Below, one piece after another: positions 9,228-18,594 of a stretch of DNA of 63,426 bases. Within the stretch, counting starts at the first letter, position 1. Each line of letters opens with the position of its first letter. The notes below the pieces were generated by a model, which saw only the letters and a list, made by a program, of their open reading frames with translations, made no database searches and was not told the DNA's origin. The position numbers and the translations under genes were made by a program. The DNA is from Empedobacter sp036647415 (GTDB taxonomy: Bacteria; Bacteroidota; Bacteroidia; Flavobacteriales; Weeksellaceae), in NCBI RefSeq assembly GCF_036647415.1, contig NZ_JAVXKG010000019.1, positions 1-63,426 on the forward strand. Reading direction: 5' to 3'.

Positions 9228-9932
9228 ATGAAAGATTTATTCGGAAAAGCAATATTAGATTATCAAACTGATAATTCTCCCGAAGATTTATACACAGAAA
9301 CATCAATTTCCGAATTGGATGTAATGCCTATTGATTATTTGTTTCGTGACTATGACGAAATGCCAATTTTAGAACAAAAAGCGTTAGACTTAACGAAAGA
9401 AAAAACGCTTGACGTTGGTTGTGGAGCTGGTTCTCATTCGCTTTTTTTACAAGAAAAAGGACTTCATACAAAAGCAATAGATATTTCTCCAAATGCAGTT
9501 GAAGCTTGCAAACTAAGAGGTGTAAAAAATGTAGAAGTTCAGAATTTTCTTGAATTAAATGAAGACGAAAAATATGATACCATTTTGTTTTTAATGAATG
9601 GAACTGGAATTTTTCAAAATTTAGTTTTAATCAATGTTTTTATAGATAAAATAAAGAAATTACTTACTCCAACTGGTCAAGTTTTGATCGACGGAACAGA
9701 CATTATTTATATGTTTGACGAAGATGAAGATGGCGGAAAATGGATACCAAGTACTGGTAAATATTACGGTGAATTAACTTTTACAGTTCATTACAAAGGT
9801 GAAATAGAGAATACTATTGAATGGTTATATTTGGACTTTGAAACATTAAAAAATGTTTGTGATTATCATCAATTAACTTGTAAAAAAATTAAAACAGATG
9901 GTGATTCTTATCTTGCAAAAATAAGTTTGTAA
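9228..9932 (+). CDS. Class I SAM-dependent methyltransferase
   Basis: A 234-residue class I methyltransferase. Motif I is LDVGCGAGSHSLFLQEKG (around residues 61-78), followed by the acidic residue of motif II (KAIDISPNAVEA) and a motif IV-like segment (YDTILFLMNGTGIF). The substrate cannot be told from these motifs. It is 9 nt downstream of ypdA, so a link to low-molecular-weight thiol metabolism is possible but unproven. Confidence 0.85.
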   Translation: MKDLFGKAILDYQTDNSPEDLYTETSISELDVMPIDYLFRDYDEMPILEQKALDLTKEKTLDVGCGAGSHSLFLQEKGLHTKAIDISPNAVEACKLRGVKNVEVQNFLELNEDEKYDTILFLMNGTGIFQNLVLINVFIDKIKKLLTPTGQVLIDGTDIIYMFDEDEDGGKWIPSTGKYYGELTFTVHYKGEIENTIEWLYLDFETLKNVCDYHQLTCKKIKTDGDSYLAKISL

Positions 9933-9950
9933 TCTACTTTATATTCACTA

Positions 9951-9982
9951 TTTAGATAAGGCAATATATTGCTTTATCTAAA
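9951..9982 (+). terminator. Hairpin after the ypdA-methyltransferase pair
   Basis: A long near-perfect inverted repeat (TTTAGATAAGGCAAT / ATTGCTTTATCTAAA, one G-T pair) lying 19 nt past the methyltransferase stop. There is no T run after it, so it may act as a weak terminator or an mRNA 3' stabiliser. Confidence 0.5.
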
Positions 9983-10098
9983 TAATGAAACAATTCTTTT
10001 TCATCTATATAAACAGTTATAATTATATAAAATTATTCGATCACTTAACTAATGTTCTTCCTCTAAAATCACTAAATTAGTAGAGATTAAAATAATTT

Positions 10099-12366
10099 AT
10101 GGAAGATCATTTACCCAAGCTTATTACTGATTTAGGACTTATTCTCTGTGTAGGAGCTGTGACTACGCTTATCTTCAAACGAATTAATCAACCTCTTGTC
10201 TTAGGTTATATCATCGCAGGATTTTTGGTTGGGCCGCATTTCGATTATATTCCATCGGTTGCAGAAGAACACAATGTAGAGATTTGGGCAAAAATTGGTG
10301 TTATTTTCCTTCTTTTTAGTCTTGGATTAGAATTTAGCTTCAAAAAATTACTCAATGTTGGTGGTTCCGCCTCCATTACCGCAATTGTAGAAATTATCTG
10401 CATAGTTGTTGTTGGATATTTTGTTGGACGATGGATGAACTGGTCTACAATGGACAGTATTTTTCTTGGCGGATTATTAGCAAGTTCCTCTACAACAATT
10501 ATTATCAGAGCATTTGACGAATTAGGACTAAAACGAAAAAAGTTTGCAAACGTTGTTTTCGGAATTCTAATTGTAGAAGATATTGTGGTCATTTTATTAA
10601 TGGTTATGCTCTCTACGATGGCGGTTAGCCAGCAATTTAATGGAACAGAAATGTTCAGTTCCTTACTAAAACTTGGTTTCTTTTTAGCCATTTGGTTTAT
10701 TGGTGGAATTTTTATTATTCCAACATTTTTACGTTCTATCAAAAAATATTTGGACGACGAAACTCTTCTTATTATTTCTATCGGATTATGTTTGGCAATG
10801 GTTTATGTCGCTGACAGCGTAGGATTTTCTATAGAATTGGGTGCGTTTGTTATGGGATCTATATTAGCAGAAACCGTTTATGCCGAAAAAATCGAACATA
10901 ATTTTCAATCCGTAAAAAATCTCTTTGCCACAATTTTCTTTATTTCTATTGGAATGATGATTGATCCAGTTTCTATGTACGAACATAAATGGGCAATATT
11001 AATCGTTACTTTTCTTACTATTTTCGGAAAATTAATTTTCACAACTTTAGGTGCAATTATTTCGGGACAACCATTAAAACAATCTATACAAGTCGGAATG
11101 AGCATGGCTCAAATTGGCGAATTTGCTTTTATTGTTGCTGGTTTGGGACTTACACTTGGTGTTACAAGCGACTTTCTGTTTCCTGTAGCAGTTGGCGTTT
11201 CTGCAATAACTACTTTTACAACACCTTATTTAATCAAATCTTCTGAGCCTGTTTATAATTTTTTAATCAAAATATTACCAACAAAATTTATTGATGGTAT
11301 AAACAAATATTCATCAGATACACAACATATACAAGATGAAAATAAGTGGAATTCTATTATAAGACAAACCATCACAACCATATTCATTAATGGAATAATT
11401 ATCATTGCAATAACCATTATTATTCGCAGTTATGTTTTATTTCTATTAACTGATTGGTTTTCTTATTTTGGAGCAAGTTTAGCAAGTTTAATTTTAACGT
11501 TTATATTATGTATTCCTTTTATTTGGGCGATAATAGGAAATCGTCCAAAAAGAGATATTATCCGGGAATTTTGGGACGAATCTAACTACAATCGTGCACC
11601 AATTATAGCAATTATTACGATTCGTCTTGCTTTAGCTATAGTGGCGGTGGTTTTTATTTATAATCAATTTTTTTCAAGTAAAATCGCTTCTATTATTTTA
11701 GCAATTATACTTTTGGCAACAATGTATTTTCTATCAAAATATTTCAATAAATTTTACAATTATATTCAAACAAAATTTATTTATAATTTGAATGAACGCG
11801 AAATAATGCGCAAAAAAATAGAAGATAGAAAACGATTAGAACGCTTTCAGTATTCTTGGGACAATACGCATATTTCTGACATGATAATTCCACAAAATGC
11901 AAATTTTATTGGCGTTCCATTAGGAGATTTAGATTGGCGAACAAAATTTCAAATCAATATTGCGTATATAAAACGTGGCGATCGTATTTTACAAATGCCA
12001 AATTCAGAATCTACCCTCTATCCTTTTGACAAAATTGGAATTATCGGAACTGATGAGCAAATACAACGTTTCGAAAAATATTTGCAAATTATTGGCGAAA
12101 CTCCTCCAGAAAATAATGAATTGAAAAACACCGATAATATTACGTTGGATAAAGTCGTAATTCCGAAAAATCATTCTCCCTTAAACCAAAAAACAATTGG
12201 TTGGGTAAAGGATACATCGAAAGGAATTGTGGTTTCGATAGAGCGTGATGGACAAATTATCAATAATCCTGACCGAAATGTTGCAATAGAATTGGGTGAT
12301 TATTTAACTATTGTTGCGGATAAGAAAAATTTAAAAACATTTATTCAAGAATATAATCTAAAATAA
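10099..12366 (+). CDS. CPA2-family cation:proton antiporter with C-terminal RCK_C domains
   Basis: A 755-residue membrane protein. The N-terminal part (to about residue 390) is a Na+/H+-exchanger domain of the KefB/CPA2 type with many hydrophobic helices; it includes LGLEFSFKKL and GASSS-like (GLLASSSTTII) segments typical of the family. A second membrane region at about residues 420-550 precedes a cytosolic tail with two RCK_C (TrkA-C)-like units (near IIPQNANFIGVPLGDLDW and VVIPKNHSPLNQKTIGW). No RCK_N nucleotide-binding domain is evident between them. It probably exports K+ or Na+ in exchange for protons; the ion is not determined by sequence. Confidence 0.9.
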   Translation: MEDHLPKLITDLGLILCVGAVTTLIFKRINQPLVLGYIIAGFLVGPHFDYIPSVAEEHNVEIWAKIGVIFLLFSLGLEFSFKKLLNVGGSASITAIVEIICIVVVGYFVGRWMNWSTMDSIFLGGLLASSSTTIIIRAFDELGLKRKKFANVVFGILIVEDIVVILLMVMLSTMAVSQQFNGTEMFSSLLKLGFFLAIWFIGGIFIIPTFLRSIKKYLDDETLLIISIGLCLAMVYVADSVGFSIELGAFVMGSILAETVYAEKIEHNFQSVKNLFATIFFISIGMMIDPVSMYEHKWAILIVTFLTIFGKLIFTTLGAIISGQPLKQSIQVGMSMAQIGEFAFIVAGLGLTLGVTSDFLFPVAVGVSAITTFTTPYLIKSSEPVYNFLIKILPTKFIDGINKYSSDTQHIQDENKWNSIIRQTITTIFINGIIIIAITIIIRSYVLFLLTDWFSYFGASLASLILTFILCIPFIWAIIGNRPKRDIIREFWDESNYNRAPIIAIITIRLALAIVAVVFIYNQFFSSKIASIILAIILLATMYFLSKYFNKFYNYIQTKFIYNLNEREIMRKKIEDRKRLERFQYSWDNTHISDMIIPQNANFIGVPLGDLDWRTKFQINIAYIKRGDRILQMPNSESTLYPFDKIGIIGTDEQIQRFEKYLQIIGETPPENNELKNTDNITLDKVVIPKNHSPLNQKTIGWVKDTSKGIVVSIERDGQIINNPDRNVAIELGDYLTIVADKKNLKTFIQEYNLK

Positions 12367-12372
12367 TCGGAG

Positions 12373-12380
12373 TAATTTTG
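12373..12380 (+). promoter_or_regulatory. Candidate -7 promoter box for dinB
   Basis: TAATTTTG fits TAnnTTTG and lies 4 nt before the dinB ATG, between the antiporter stop and dinB. If real, the dinB mRNA would be leaderless. Confidence 0.4.
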
Positions 12381-12384
12381 TACA

Positions 12385-13461
12385 ATGCTTCGTAAAATTA
12401 TTCACATCGATATGGATGCATTTTTTGCTGCCGTAGAACAGCGCGATTTCCCAGAATTAAGAGGAAAATGCATAGCTGTAGGTGGAAATGAACAACGAGG
12501 CGTCATAGCAACTGCAAGTTACGAAGCCAGAAAATATGGTGTTGGCTCGGCAATGTCTTCTGTAATTGCTAAGCGAAGATGTCCACAATTAATTTTTGTA
12601 AAACCTCGTTTTGATGTTTACAAAGAAGTTTCTACACAAATCAGAGAAATTTTTCTTGAATATACAGATTTGGTAGAACCTTTGTCTTTGGATGAAGCAT
12701 TTTTAGATGTAACTGTGAATCACAAAAACATTGAAATTGCAACGGATATTGCCAACGAAATCAAACAAAAAATTAAAGAAAGAACAAATTTAACTGCTTC
12801 TGCGGGCGTATCTTTCAATAAGTTTTTAGCGAAAATTGCTTCTGATTACAATAAACCTAATGGACTTTATGTGATTACACCAAAAATGTCCGAAAATTTT
12901 ATAGAGCAATTGCCTATCAAAAAATTTCATGGAATAGGAAAAGTGACTGCCGAACGTATGCAAATGATGGGTATACATACAGGTGCTGAATTAAAAATGA
13001 TAGAACTGGAAAAGCTTCGTCGAGAATTCGGAAAATCTGGACAATATTATTACAACATTGCGCGTGGTTTAGATTTTAGAGAAGTTAATCCGACAAGAAT
13101 TAGAAAATCTTCTGGTTCCGAAAATACTTTTATTGAAGATTTAGAAACAATAACAGAAATGGAATCTGCATTAAATCAATTGATGGAAGACGTTTGGAAT
13201 TGGTCATTAAAAACCAATATTTACGGACGAACAATTACTGTAAAAATAAAATACAACGACTTCACTGTTTCTACTAAAAGTAAATCGGCATCTTTTGTAA
13301 TAAAGGATAAAAAAATGTACAATGAAATCTGTTATGATTTATTGAATGACGGATATTCTACTTTAAAACCTGTTCGATTATTAGGTGTTTCAATTTCTAA
13401 TCTTGACAATGAACAAATCTTCGGAAAACAATTAGAAATTCCATTCAAAGATTTATATTAA
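12385..13461 (+). CDS. dinB: DNA polymerase IV (Y-family translesion polymerase)
   Basis: A 358-residue Y-family polymerase of normal DinB length. The catalytic palm motifs are plain: HIDMDAFFAAVEQRD (residues of about 7-21) with the first metal-binding aspartate, and PLSLDEAFLDV (around residue 100) with the second Asp-Glu pair. The thumb, with the GIGKVTAERM helix-hairpin-helix, and a little-finger domain follow. It extends mismatched or damaged primer ends at low fidelity. I see no clear beta-clamp-binding peptide beyond the terminal KQLEIPF, which could serve. No LexA box is recognised upstream. Confidence 0.95.
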   Translation: MLRKIIHIDMDAFFAAVEQRDFPELRGKCIAVGGNEQRGVIATASYEARKYGVGSAMSSVIAKRRCPQLIFVKPRFDVYKEVSTQIREIFLEYTDLVEPLSLDEAFLDVTVNHKNIEIATDIANEIKQKIKERTNLTASAGVSFNKFLAKIASDYNKPNGLYVITPKMSENFIEQLPIKKFHGIGKVTAERMQMMGIHTGAELKMIELEKLRREFGKSGQYYYNIARGLDFREVNPTRIRKSSGSENTFIEDLETITEMESALNQLMEDVWNWSLKTNIYGRTITVKIKYNDFTVSTKSKSASFVIKDKKMYNEICYDLLNDGYSTLKPVRLLGVSISNLDNEQIFGKQLEIPFKDLY

Positions 13462-13757
13462 TTTTTCATTTTTTTTTGAAGGAAAATAAAATTCCTTTTT
13501 TACAAAACATAAACACCTGCAAATCAAAAGACAACAATTATTTAAAATAAAAATACATACTCATAATATTGGTTAATTAATTTGAAATTGTAGACACTTA
13601 GAGTACTAAAAAATTTCTTATTATGGTAAATAAACAAGATGTTTGTAAAAGTAAATAATCAAATAAAAAGATTGAATAACTTATTTATGAGATTTCAATA
13701 TTTATTATAGAAATCCATTCGATTAGATTACTAACCAACTACTAAATGACAAAAATT
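13462..13757. other. Intergenic stretch without recognised genes
   Basis: AT-rich sequence between the convergent dinB and lipoprotein genes. I see no reading frame of note and no RNA gene. It ends in the bidirectional terminator at 13758. Confidence 0.6.
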
Positions 13758-13789
13758 AAAAAAGGATAACTTAAATGTTATCCTTTTTT
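13758..13789. terminator. Bidirectional terminator
   Basis: AAAAAAGGATAAC and GTTATCCTTTTTT form a perfect 13-bp stem with a 6-nt loop. T runs follow on both strands. It stops the lipoprotein gene at 13812 on the minus strand and may also serve dinB. Confidence 0.85.
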
Positions 13790-13811
13790 GCTTCTGTAGG
13801 GATTTATTTAA

Positions 13812-14651
13812 TTATTTTGGAATATTAACCTTCACAGATTTTAAATACGTTTCCATATTTTTCAATAAAAGTCGATCGTATTCAAGAATATTATCTGTTT
13901 TAATTTGCTCACTATTTACTTGCTTGAAAGCGTGCAACAAATAAGTATAAGCCAATTGTTGATCGTCGAAATCATAAAAATAATTTGTCCACTTTTGCAT
14001 AGGATCATATTCTTCTAAAACGATTCCGTTCCTATAAAATTGAAATGGCAATTCAACACCAATCGTTTTAACTTTATTATGCAACTTAGACTCTTTCTCG
14101 AAATAAATACGTGCATATTCTACTTGTTGAGTTAATCGATCAATAATCGTTTGAGGCTCCTCTTTATCTGTCGGTATTTTACGCCATTTATTATATTGAG
14201 GTTGAGTATAATCTAATTCAGTTGTATTATACAAGTCATCAGATACAAAAGTTAAAATAATATCATTCAGAGGATTATCATCTTGATTAAATTCTAACAT
14301 TAATGGTTTTAGTTTTACACTATTTTTTCGATAATCGATGATTTCATAAACCTTTTTATTGTTTATTTTTAAATATTTATCATCGGCTGTAAACTTTCCT
14401 GAAGAATAATTTAATCCTGACAAATTATTTGCATTTCCATCTTCCACCATTAAATAATCTACACCAATCAATGGCATCAGATATTGATCTATTTCACCAC
14501 TTTTTGATATATTGTAATAACTGTACAATTGACTAATATCTTCTACTTTATACGAATCAAAATTCCATTTTCCTCGCCATTTATCTTCTGGATTTGAAGT
14601 ACATGAAAATAATATGCTCGAAATAAAAGTTAAAATATAAATTTTCTTCAT
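13812..14651 (-). CDS. Lipoprotein of unknown function
   Basis: A 279-residue protein with a lipoprotein signal (MKKIYILTFISSILFSC, lipobox LFSC with Cys17), so probably anchored in the outer or inner membrane. The mature part is rich in Asp, Asn, Tyr and Lys and starts with a segment (WRGKWNFDSYKV) like the lipocalin-type openings of Bacteroidetes lipoproteins. I do not recognise the family. It has its own terminator and lies downstream of the agu-bla operon terminator. Confidence 0.7.
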   Translation of the reverse strand: MKKIYILTFISSILFSCTSNPEDKWRGKWNFDSYKVEDISQLYSYYNISKSGEIDQYLMPLIGVDYLMVEDGNANNLSGLNYSSGKFTADDKYLKINNKKVYEIIDYRKNSVKLKPLMLEFNQDDNPLNDIILTFVSDDLYNTTELDYTQPQYNKWRKIPTDKEEPQTIIDRLTQQVEYARIYFEKESKLHNKVKTIGVELPFQFYRNGIVLEEYDPMQKWTNYFYDFDDQQLAYTYLLHAFKQVNSEQIKTDNILEYDRLLLKNMETYLKSVKVNIPK

Positions 14652-14690
14652 CTCTCAATAATACAAAAAAAGATTGTTTTGACATAAAAA

Positions 14691-14712
14691 AACCGACTCA
14701 ATAGAATCGGTT
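14691..14712 (-). terminator. Terminator of the aguB-bla-aguA operon
   Basis: On the minus strand AACCGATTC and GAGTCGGTT pair over 9 bp (one G-T) with a 4-nt loop, followed by seven Ts. It begins 8 nt past the aguA stop. Confidence 0.85.
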
Positions 14713-14719
14713 CATTATT

Positions 14720-15784
14720 TTAATTAATCTTTGGCTCTTGCTGACTCAAACAATGAAATGAACCTAATCCCCAAATAATATCGGTAGAATCTATACCAAC
14801 TATTTCACGATCTGGAAAGCATTTCTGAATAATATCTAACGCAATCGCATCTTTTGCACAATTATAAGTTGGTACAATTACCGATTTATTCGCAATATAA
14901 AAATTTGCATAAGAAGCCGGTAAACGCTCGCCTTCGCAATAAACTCCATCTGGCATTGGTAACTCTATAATATTAAGAGGACGACCATCTGGCAAACGCA
15001 TTTCCTGCAATTGACGAAGGTTTACTTGCAGTAATTCATAATTATCGTCGGTTTCATCAACCTCAACAACCGTTAAAACTGTATCTTCATTCACAAAACG
15101 AATTGTATCATCAATATGTCCATCTGTATCATCGCCCACAATTCCGTCTTCTACCCAAAGAATTTGCGACACACCGTAATAATTTCTAAGAAATTCTTCG
15201 ATTTGCTCTTGCGAATATTCAGGATTACGATTCTCATTTAACAAACAAGATTTCGAGGTTAATAACGTGTCTTTTCCGTTAAATTCTACAGAACCACCTT
15301 CCATAATAATACCTGGATGAAATACGGGAATATCAAATGCTTCTCCAATTTTTGTAGGAATTACATCATCATTTTCAAAAGGTGGATATTTTCCTCCCCA
15401 TGCATTAAATCCCCAATCTACAATCACTTTTTGATTGTCAGGATTATTTTTATTCAACAAAAAAGCAGGACCATGATCGCGACACCATGCATCATTTGTT
15501 TCGAAAAAATAGAATTCAACTTGTGATAAATCTGCTTCAGTTTTCTCGATATGTGAAAGTGCAAAAGCCTTCATTGCTTCATCTTTTACATTAATTCTTA
15601 CCTTTTCACCTTTTGTCAATTCAGCAATAAATTGTGCATAAGCTGGATAAATTAATTGTATACGATCTGGCCAAGATTCCTCTTTATGTGGCCAAGAAAG
15701 CCAAGTTGCTTCATGCTCTTCCCATTCTGCTGGAAATCTGTATCCTAAATCTTTAGGAAATTTAGTTGTATTTATTGTATTCAA
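14720..15784 (-). CDS. aguA: Agmatine deiminase
   Basis: A 354-residue peptidylarginine-deiminase-fold enzyme that converts agmatine to N-carbamoylputrescine. It carries the family opening (FPAEWEEHEATWLSWP), the substrate-binding segments DAWCRDHGPAFL and GGSVEFNG, and the nucleophile motif near the C-terminus (GLGSFHCLSQQ, Cys345). The only suitable start is a TTG two bases after the bla stop codon, which suggests translation coupled to bla. Together with aguB at 16494 it makes the two-step route from agmatine to putrescine. It is the last gene of the operon. Confidence 0.93.
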   Translation of the reverse strand: MNTINTTKFPKDLGYRFPAEWEEHEATWLSWPHKEESWPDRIQLIYPAYAQFIAELTKGEKVRINVKDEAMKAFALSHIEKTEADLSQVEFYFFETNDAWCRDHGPAFLLNKNNPDNQKVIVDWGFNAWGGKYPPFENDDVIPTKIGEAFDIPVFHPGIIMEGGSVEFNGKDTLLTSKSCLLNENRNPEYSQEQIEEFLRNYYGVSQILWVEDGIVGDDTDGHIDDTIRFVNEDTVLTVVEVDETDDNYELLQVNLRQLQEMRLPDGRPLNIIELPMPDGVYCEGERLPASYANFYIANKSVIVPTYNCAKDAIALDIIQKCFPDREIVGIDSTDIIWGLGSFHCLSQQEPKIN

Positions 15785-15786
15785 TT

Positions 15787-16494
15787 TTATTTCTTTTCTA
15801 AAAGTTTAAACGTATTTTCGATATGTCCTGGAACTTTCCAATCATCATGTCCTGGAATAACTTGCTTGATTTTTGGATGTTTTGTGACTAATTTCTGTAT
15901 CGTTTTTGGCCATTCAGTAACATTTGCTTCACCAATATAACCTAAATTTACAGCGTCAGCTCCTTTTATTAAACAACCACCATTCAAAACTTTATATTTC
16001 GGAAACCAAACCACAACATTATCAGAAGTATGTCCTTCTCCAAAATATTCAACAACAAATTTCTCTTTACCGAATTTGTACGTTTTTCCTAATTCTATCT
16101 CAAATTTTGAAGTTGCTTTTCCTTCTTTTTTCAATTTAGAATTTGTTAAAGCAGATGCATACGTTGGAATATTCAAGTCATTATAAAAACTCAAATCTCC
16201 TGCTCTATCATCATGCGAATGTGTTACAAACACAGCAATAACTGGTAAATTATACTTTTCTTGTAACAGATCATTTAATTCTTGATACTGCGATTTTTGC
16301 CAAGGAACATCAAACAAAATAATTCCTTTATCAGTAACCAAATACATTGAGTTTGCATTATACTCAACACCACTAAACGAATTGAATGTTTGATAAACAA
16401 ATAAATTATTATTAATCGGATCTATTTGAATTGGTTTTATTTGACCAAATGCAAAACTTCCAAATAATACAATAAGTGAAAATAATTTCTTCAT
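15787..16494 (-). CDS. blaEBR: Subclass B1 metallo-beta-lactamase, EBR-like
   Basis: A 235-residue zinc beta-lactamase with a signal peptide (MKKLFSLIVLFGSFAFG, then Q), so periplasmic. All B1 zinc ligands are present: His92, His94 and His155 for site 1 (THSHDDRAGD, GEGHTSDN), and Asp96, Cys174 and His216 for site 2 (NGGCLIKG, VIPGHDDW). B1 enzymes hydrolyse penicillins, cephalosporins and carbapenems. The sequence looks most like the intrinsic EBR enzymes of Empedobacter; this is recall, not a search. It lies exactly between aguB (its ATG overlaps the aguB stop as TAATG) and aguA (2-nt gap), so it is transcribed with the polyamine genes and no promoter of its own is visible. Confidence 0.93.
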   Translation of the reverse strand: MKKLFSLIVLFGSFAFGQIKPIQIDPINNNLFVYQTFNSFSGVEYNANSMYLVTDKGIILFDVPWQKSQYQELNDLLQEKYNLPVIAVFVTHSHDDRAGDLSFYNDLNIPTYASALTNSKLKKEGKATSKFEIELGKTYKFGKEKFVVEYFGEGHTSDNVVVWFPKYKVLNGGCLIKGADAVNLGYIGEANVTEWPKTIQKLVTKHPKIKQVIPGHDDWKVPGHIENTFKLLEKK

Positions 16495-17369
16495 TAATCC
16501 TCGTCAATAAAACGTTTTGTAATTGGCTGATACGAATCTATTCTACGATCGCGCATAAAAGGCCAATGTTTACGGAAAAAATCTGTTTCGTTAAGTTCTA
16601 ATTCTACAACTTCAGTTTCTTCGTTCTCATGCGAAGCTAAATACAACAATTTCCCTTGTGCATTTGTAGCGAAAGATCCTCCCCAGAATTTCATTGCACC
16701 ATCTTGCTCAAAACCAACACGATTTACAGAAATTACGGGCAATCCGTTTGCTACTGCATGCGAACGCTGTATAGTTTGCCACGCATTGTACTGATCTGCA
16801 TTCGTCTCTTCATCTTGATCTGTTGCCCAACCAATAGCTGTAGGATAAAATAACATATCGGCACCCATTAAAGCTGTAATACGAGAGGCTTCTGGATACC
16901 ATTGATCCCAACAGATTAATACACCAATTTTACCAAATTTAGTTTCAAAAACTTTGTAACCTAAATCGCCTGGCGTAAAGTAAAATTTCTCATAAAATCC
17001 TGGATCATCAGGAATATGCATTTTGCGATATTTACCTAAATATTGTCCATCAGCATCTAAAATTGCTGTTGTATTGTGATATAATCCTTGTGCACGTTTC
17101 TCAAATAATGATGCGATTATAACAACTCCTAATTCTTTTGCAACAGCAGATAATGTGTCTGTTGATGGTCCAGGAATTGCTTCTGCTAAATCAAAATTAT
17201 CATAATCTTCTACATCACAAAAATATAATGAAGTAAATAATTCTTGTAAACATACGATTTGAGCTCCTTTTGCAGCTGCAATTTTTACTTGCTCTATCGC
17301 TTTATTTAAATTTTCTTGTTTGTTATTAGTACAAGTCATTTGTACCATTCCAACTTTAACTTTTGCCAT
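16494..17369 (-). CDS. aguB: N-carbamoylputrescine amidase
   Basis: A 291-residue nitrilase-superfamily amidase that hydrolyses N-carbamoylputrescine to putrescine, CO2 and ammonia. The catalytic triad is Glu43 (LQELFTSLYF), Lys116 (YRKMHIPDD) and Cys153 (VLICWDQWYPE). The substrate-defining segment after Cys153, with WDQWYPEASR, fits the AguB group. It is the first gene of a three-gene minus-strand operon (aguB-bla-aguA) and has a -7 promoter box 40 nt upstream. Confidence 0.93.
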   Translation of the reverse strand: MAKVKVGMVQMTCTNNKQENLNKAIEQVKIAAAKGAQIVCLQELFTSLYFCDVEDYDNFDLAEAIPGPSTDTLSAVAKELGVVIIASLFEKRAQGLYHNTTAILDADGQYLGKYRKMHIPDDPGFYEKFYFTPGDLGYKVFETKFGKIGVLICWDQWYPEASRITALMGADMLFYPTAIGWATDQDEETNADQYNAWQTIQRSHAVANGLPVISVNRVGFEQDGAMKFWGGSFATNAQGKLLYLASHENEETEVVELELNETDFFRKHWPFMRDRRIDSYQPITKRFIDED

Positions 17370-17408
17370 TCTATAAATAGTCTAAAAAATAAAAATGAAT
17401 AATTAATG

Positions 17409-17416
17409 CAAAAATA
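17409..17416 (-). promoter_or_regulatory. Candidate -7 promoter box of the aguB-bla-aguA operon
   Basis: On the minus strand the box reads TATTTTTG (consensus TAnnTTTG). It is about 40 nt before the aguB ATG. No clear -33 TTTG is seen. Confidence 0.5.
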
Positions 17417-17481
17417 AGGAAATTAGAATGATAAAAAATTTATGTTTTGGTTTTTAAGATTAAATTATATGTGAAATATTG

Positions 17482-18594
17482 TTAATTATTCAGTTTCACC
17501 CAACCTGTAGATTTACAACCATGGAAATGATCCTCAACAAATATTATTTTCCCAAGATTGTCTGAATTACAGATATTGGTTGCTAAAGTTATATTTTCAG
17601 CAGCAACTTTAACTCCTCCATTTATTTGAACTTTGGCGTCACTCTTAGTCGTTTCAAAATTATCAATTCCTACAGCTAGTTTACCATTTCTTAATAAAGT
17701 TAAAGCATCTGAGTTTATTGGTAAACTTCCTACTCCTTTTCCGTTACCTACAGTAAGAATTCTATCTGTATTTATAGGAATTGTCATATCATTAACTAAA
17801 TTATTTGTTACATTATCTTGTGGAATATAAACTGTATTGTTAAAACCTAAAACTGTCTCCAAAGCTCCACTTGCTATTGTGTTATAACCTAAAGCGGTAG
17901 ATAAATGTCCATTTGCTTTTGTTCTCCATCCCCAAGCTGTAGAAGCATTACCTGAAGCCGTATTACTTGTTAAACTTGTTTGAGAACCATTCCATGACAT
18001 TGAATTTGATCCACTCGATGTATTAAATGCTCCCATAACAACAGAAAATTTACCAGAAGCTATATTTTGTGTTCCGATTGCAAAACTATTTTCTCCAGAA
18101 GCTCCATAAGAGCTAGCAGTTCCAGTATAAGCATAACTAAAATCTACTGCTTTATTTCCTAATCGCGCATAATAAGAAGCATAAATTGGTGATTTCACAT
18201 GCTTTGCTAATCTAATACCTGTTTCAAATTCATCATTAGATGATAAAAAATTGTTTGTGGTAGAAAGTAAAGGAGAAGAAAGCAATTCCCATGTACTATT
18301 ATTCCAATAATAAAATCCTGTATAATATACATTCCTCATTTTTTGAGTTCTTTTTAATGCTATCGACCCAACTACATCTTTGATATAAATAATCATAGTA
18401 TTTTGATCATTCGTCAAAACCATATCATTCGCCTGTACAAAAGTTAAATTTGGTATAATTATACCTTTTATAGGATTCGAATCATTCTCTGATACATGTA
18501 AGGTTGCTTTTGGCGTGTCAATACCAATACCTACTTGCGCATTTGTTGATAAAATAAACATTAAAAAGACTAAAAAAGACAACTTTTTTCTCAT
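17482..18594 (-). CDS. Secreted YadA-head-like repeat protein
   Basis: About 370 residues from the ATG at 18594, which starts the signal peptide (MRKKLSFLVFLMFILSTNAQ). An earlier in-frame start at 18624 adds ten residues that do not look like part of a signal. The mature N-terminus VGIGIDTPKATLHV is a common opening of Bacteroidetes surface and tail-fibre-like proteins. The middle (about residues 160-270) has repeats of the type SYGASGENSFAIGTQNIASG, ASTAWGWRTKANGHLSTALG and YNTIASGALETVLG, which resemble the left-handed beta-roll repeats of trimeric adhesin heads. Function is probably surface attachment; this is inference. Confidence 0.75.
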   Translation of the reverse strand: MRKKLSFLVFLMFILSTNAQVGIGIDTPKATLHVSENDSNPIKGIIIPNLTFVQANDMVLTNDQNTMIIYIKDVVGSIALKRTQKMRNVYYTGFYYWNNSTWELLSSPLLSTTNNFLSSNDEFETGIRLAKHVKSPIYASYYARLGNKAVDFSYAYTGTASSYGASGENSFAIGTQNIASGKFSVVMGAFNTSSGSNSMSWNGSQTSLTSNTASGNASTAWGWRTKANGHLSTALGYNTIASGALETVLGFNNTVYIPQDNVTNNLVNDMTIPINTDRILTVGNGKGVGSLPINSDALTLLRNGKLAVGIDNFETTKSDAKVQINGGVKVAAENITLATNICNSDNLGKIIFVEDHFHGCKSTGWVKLNN

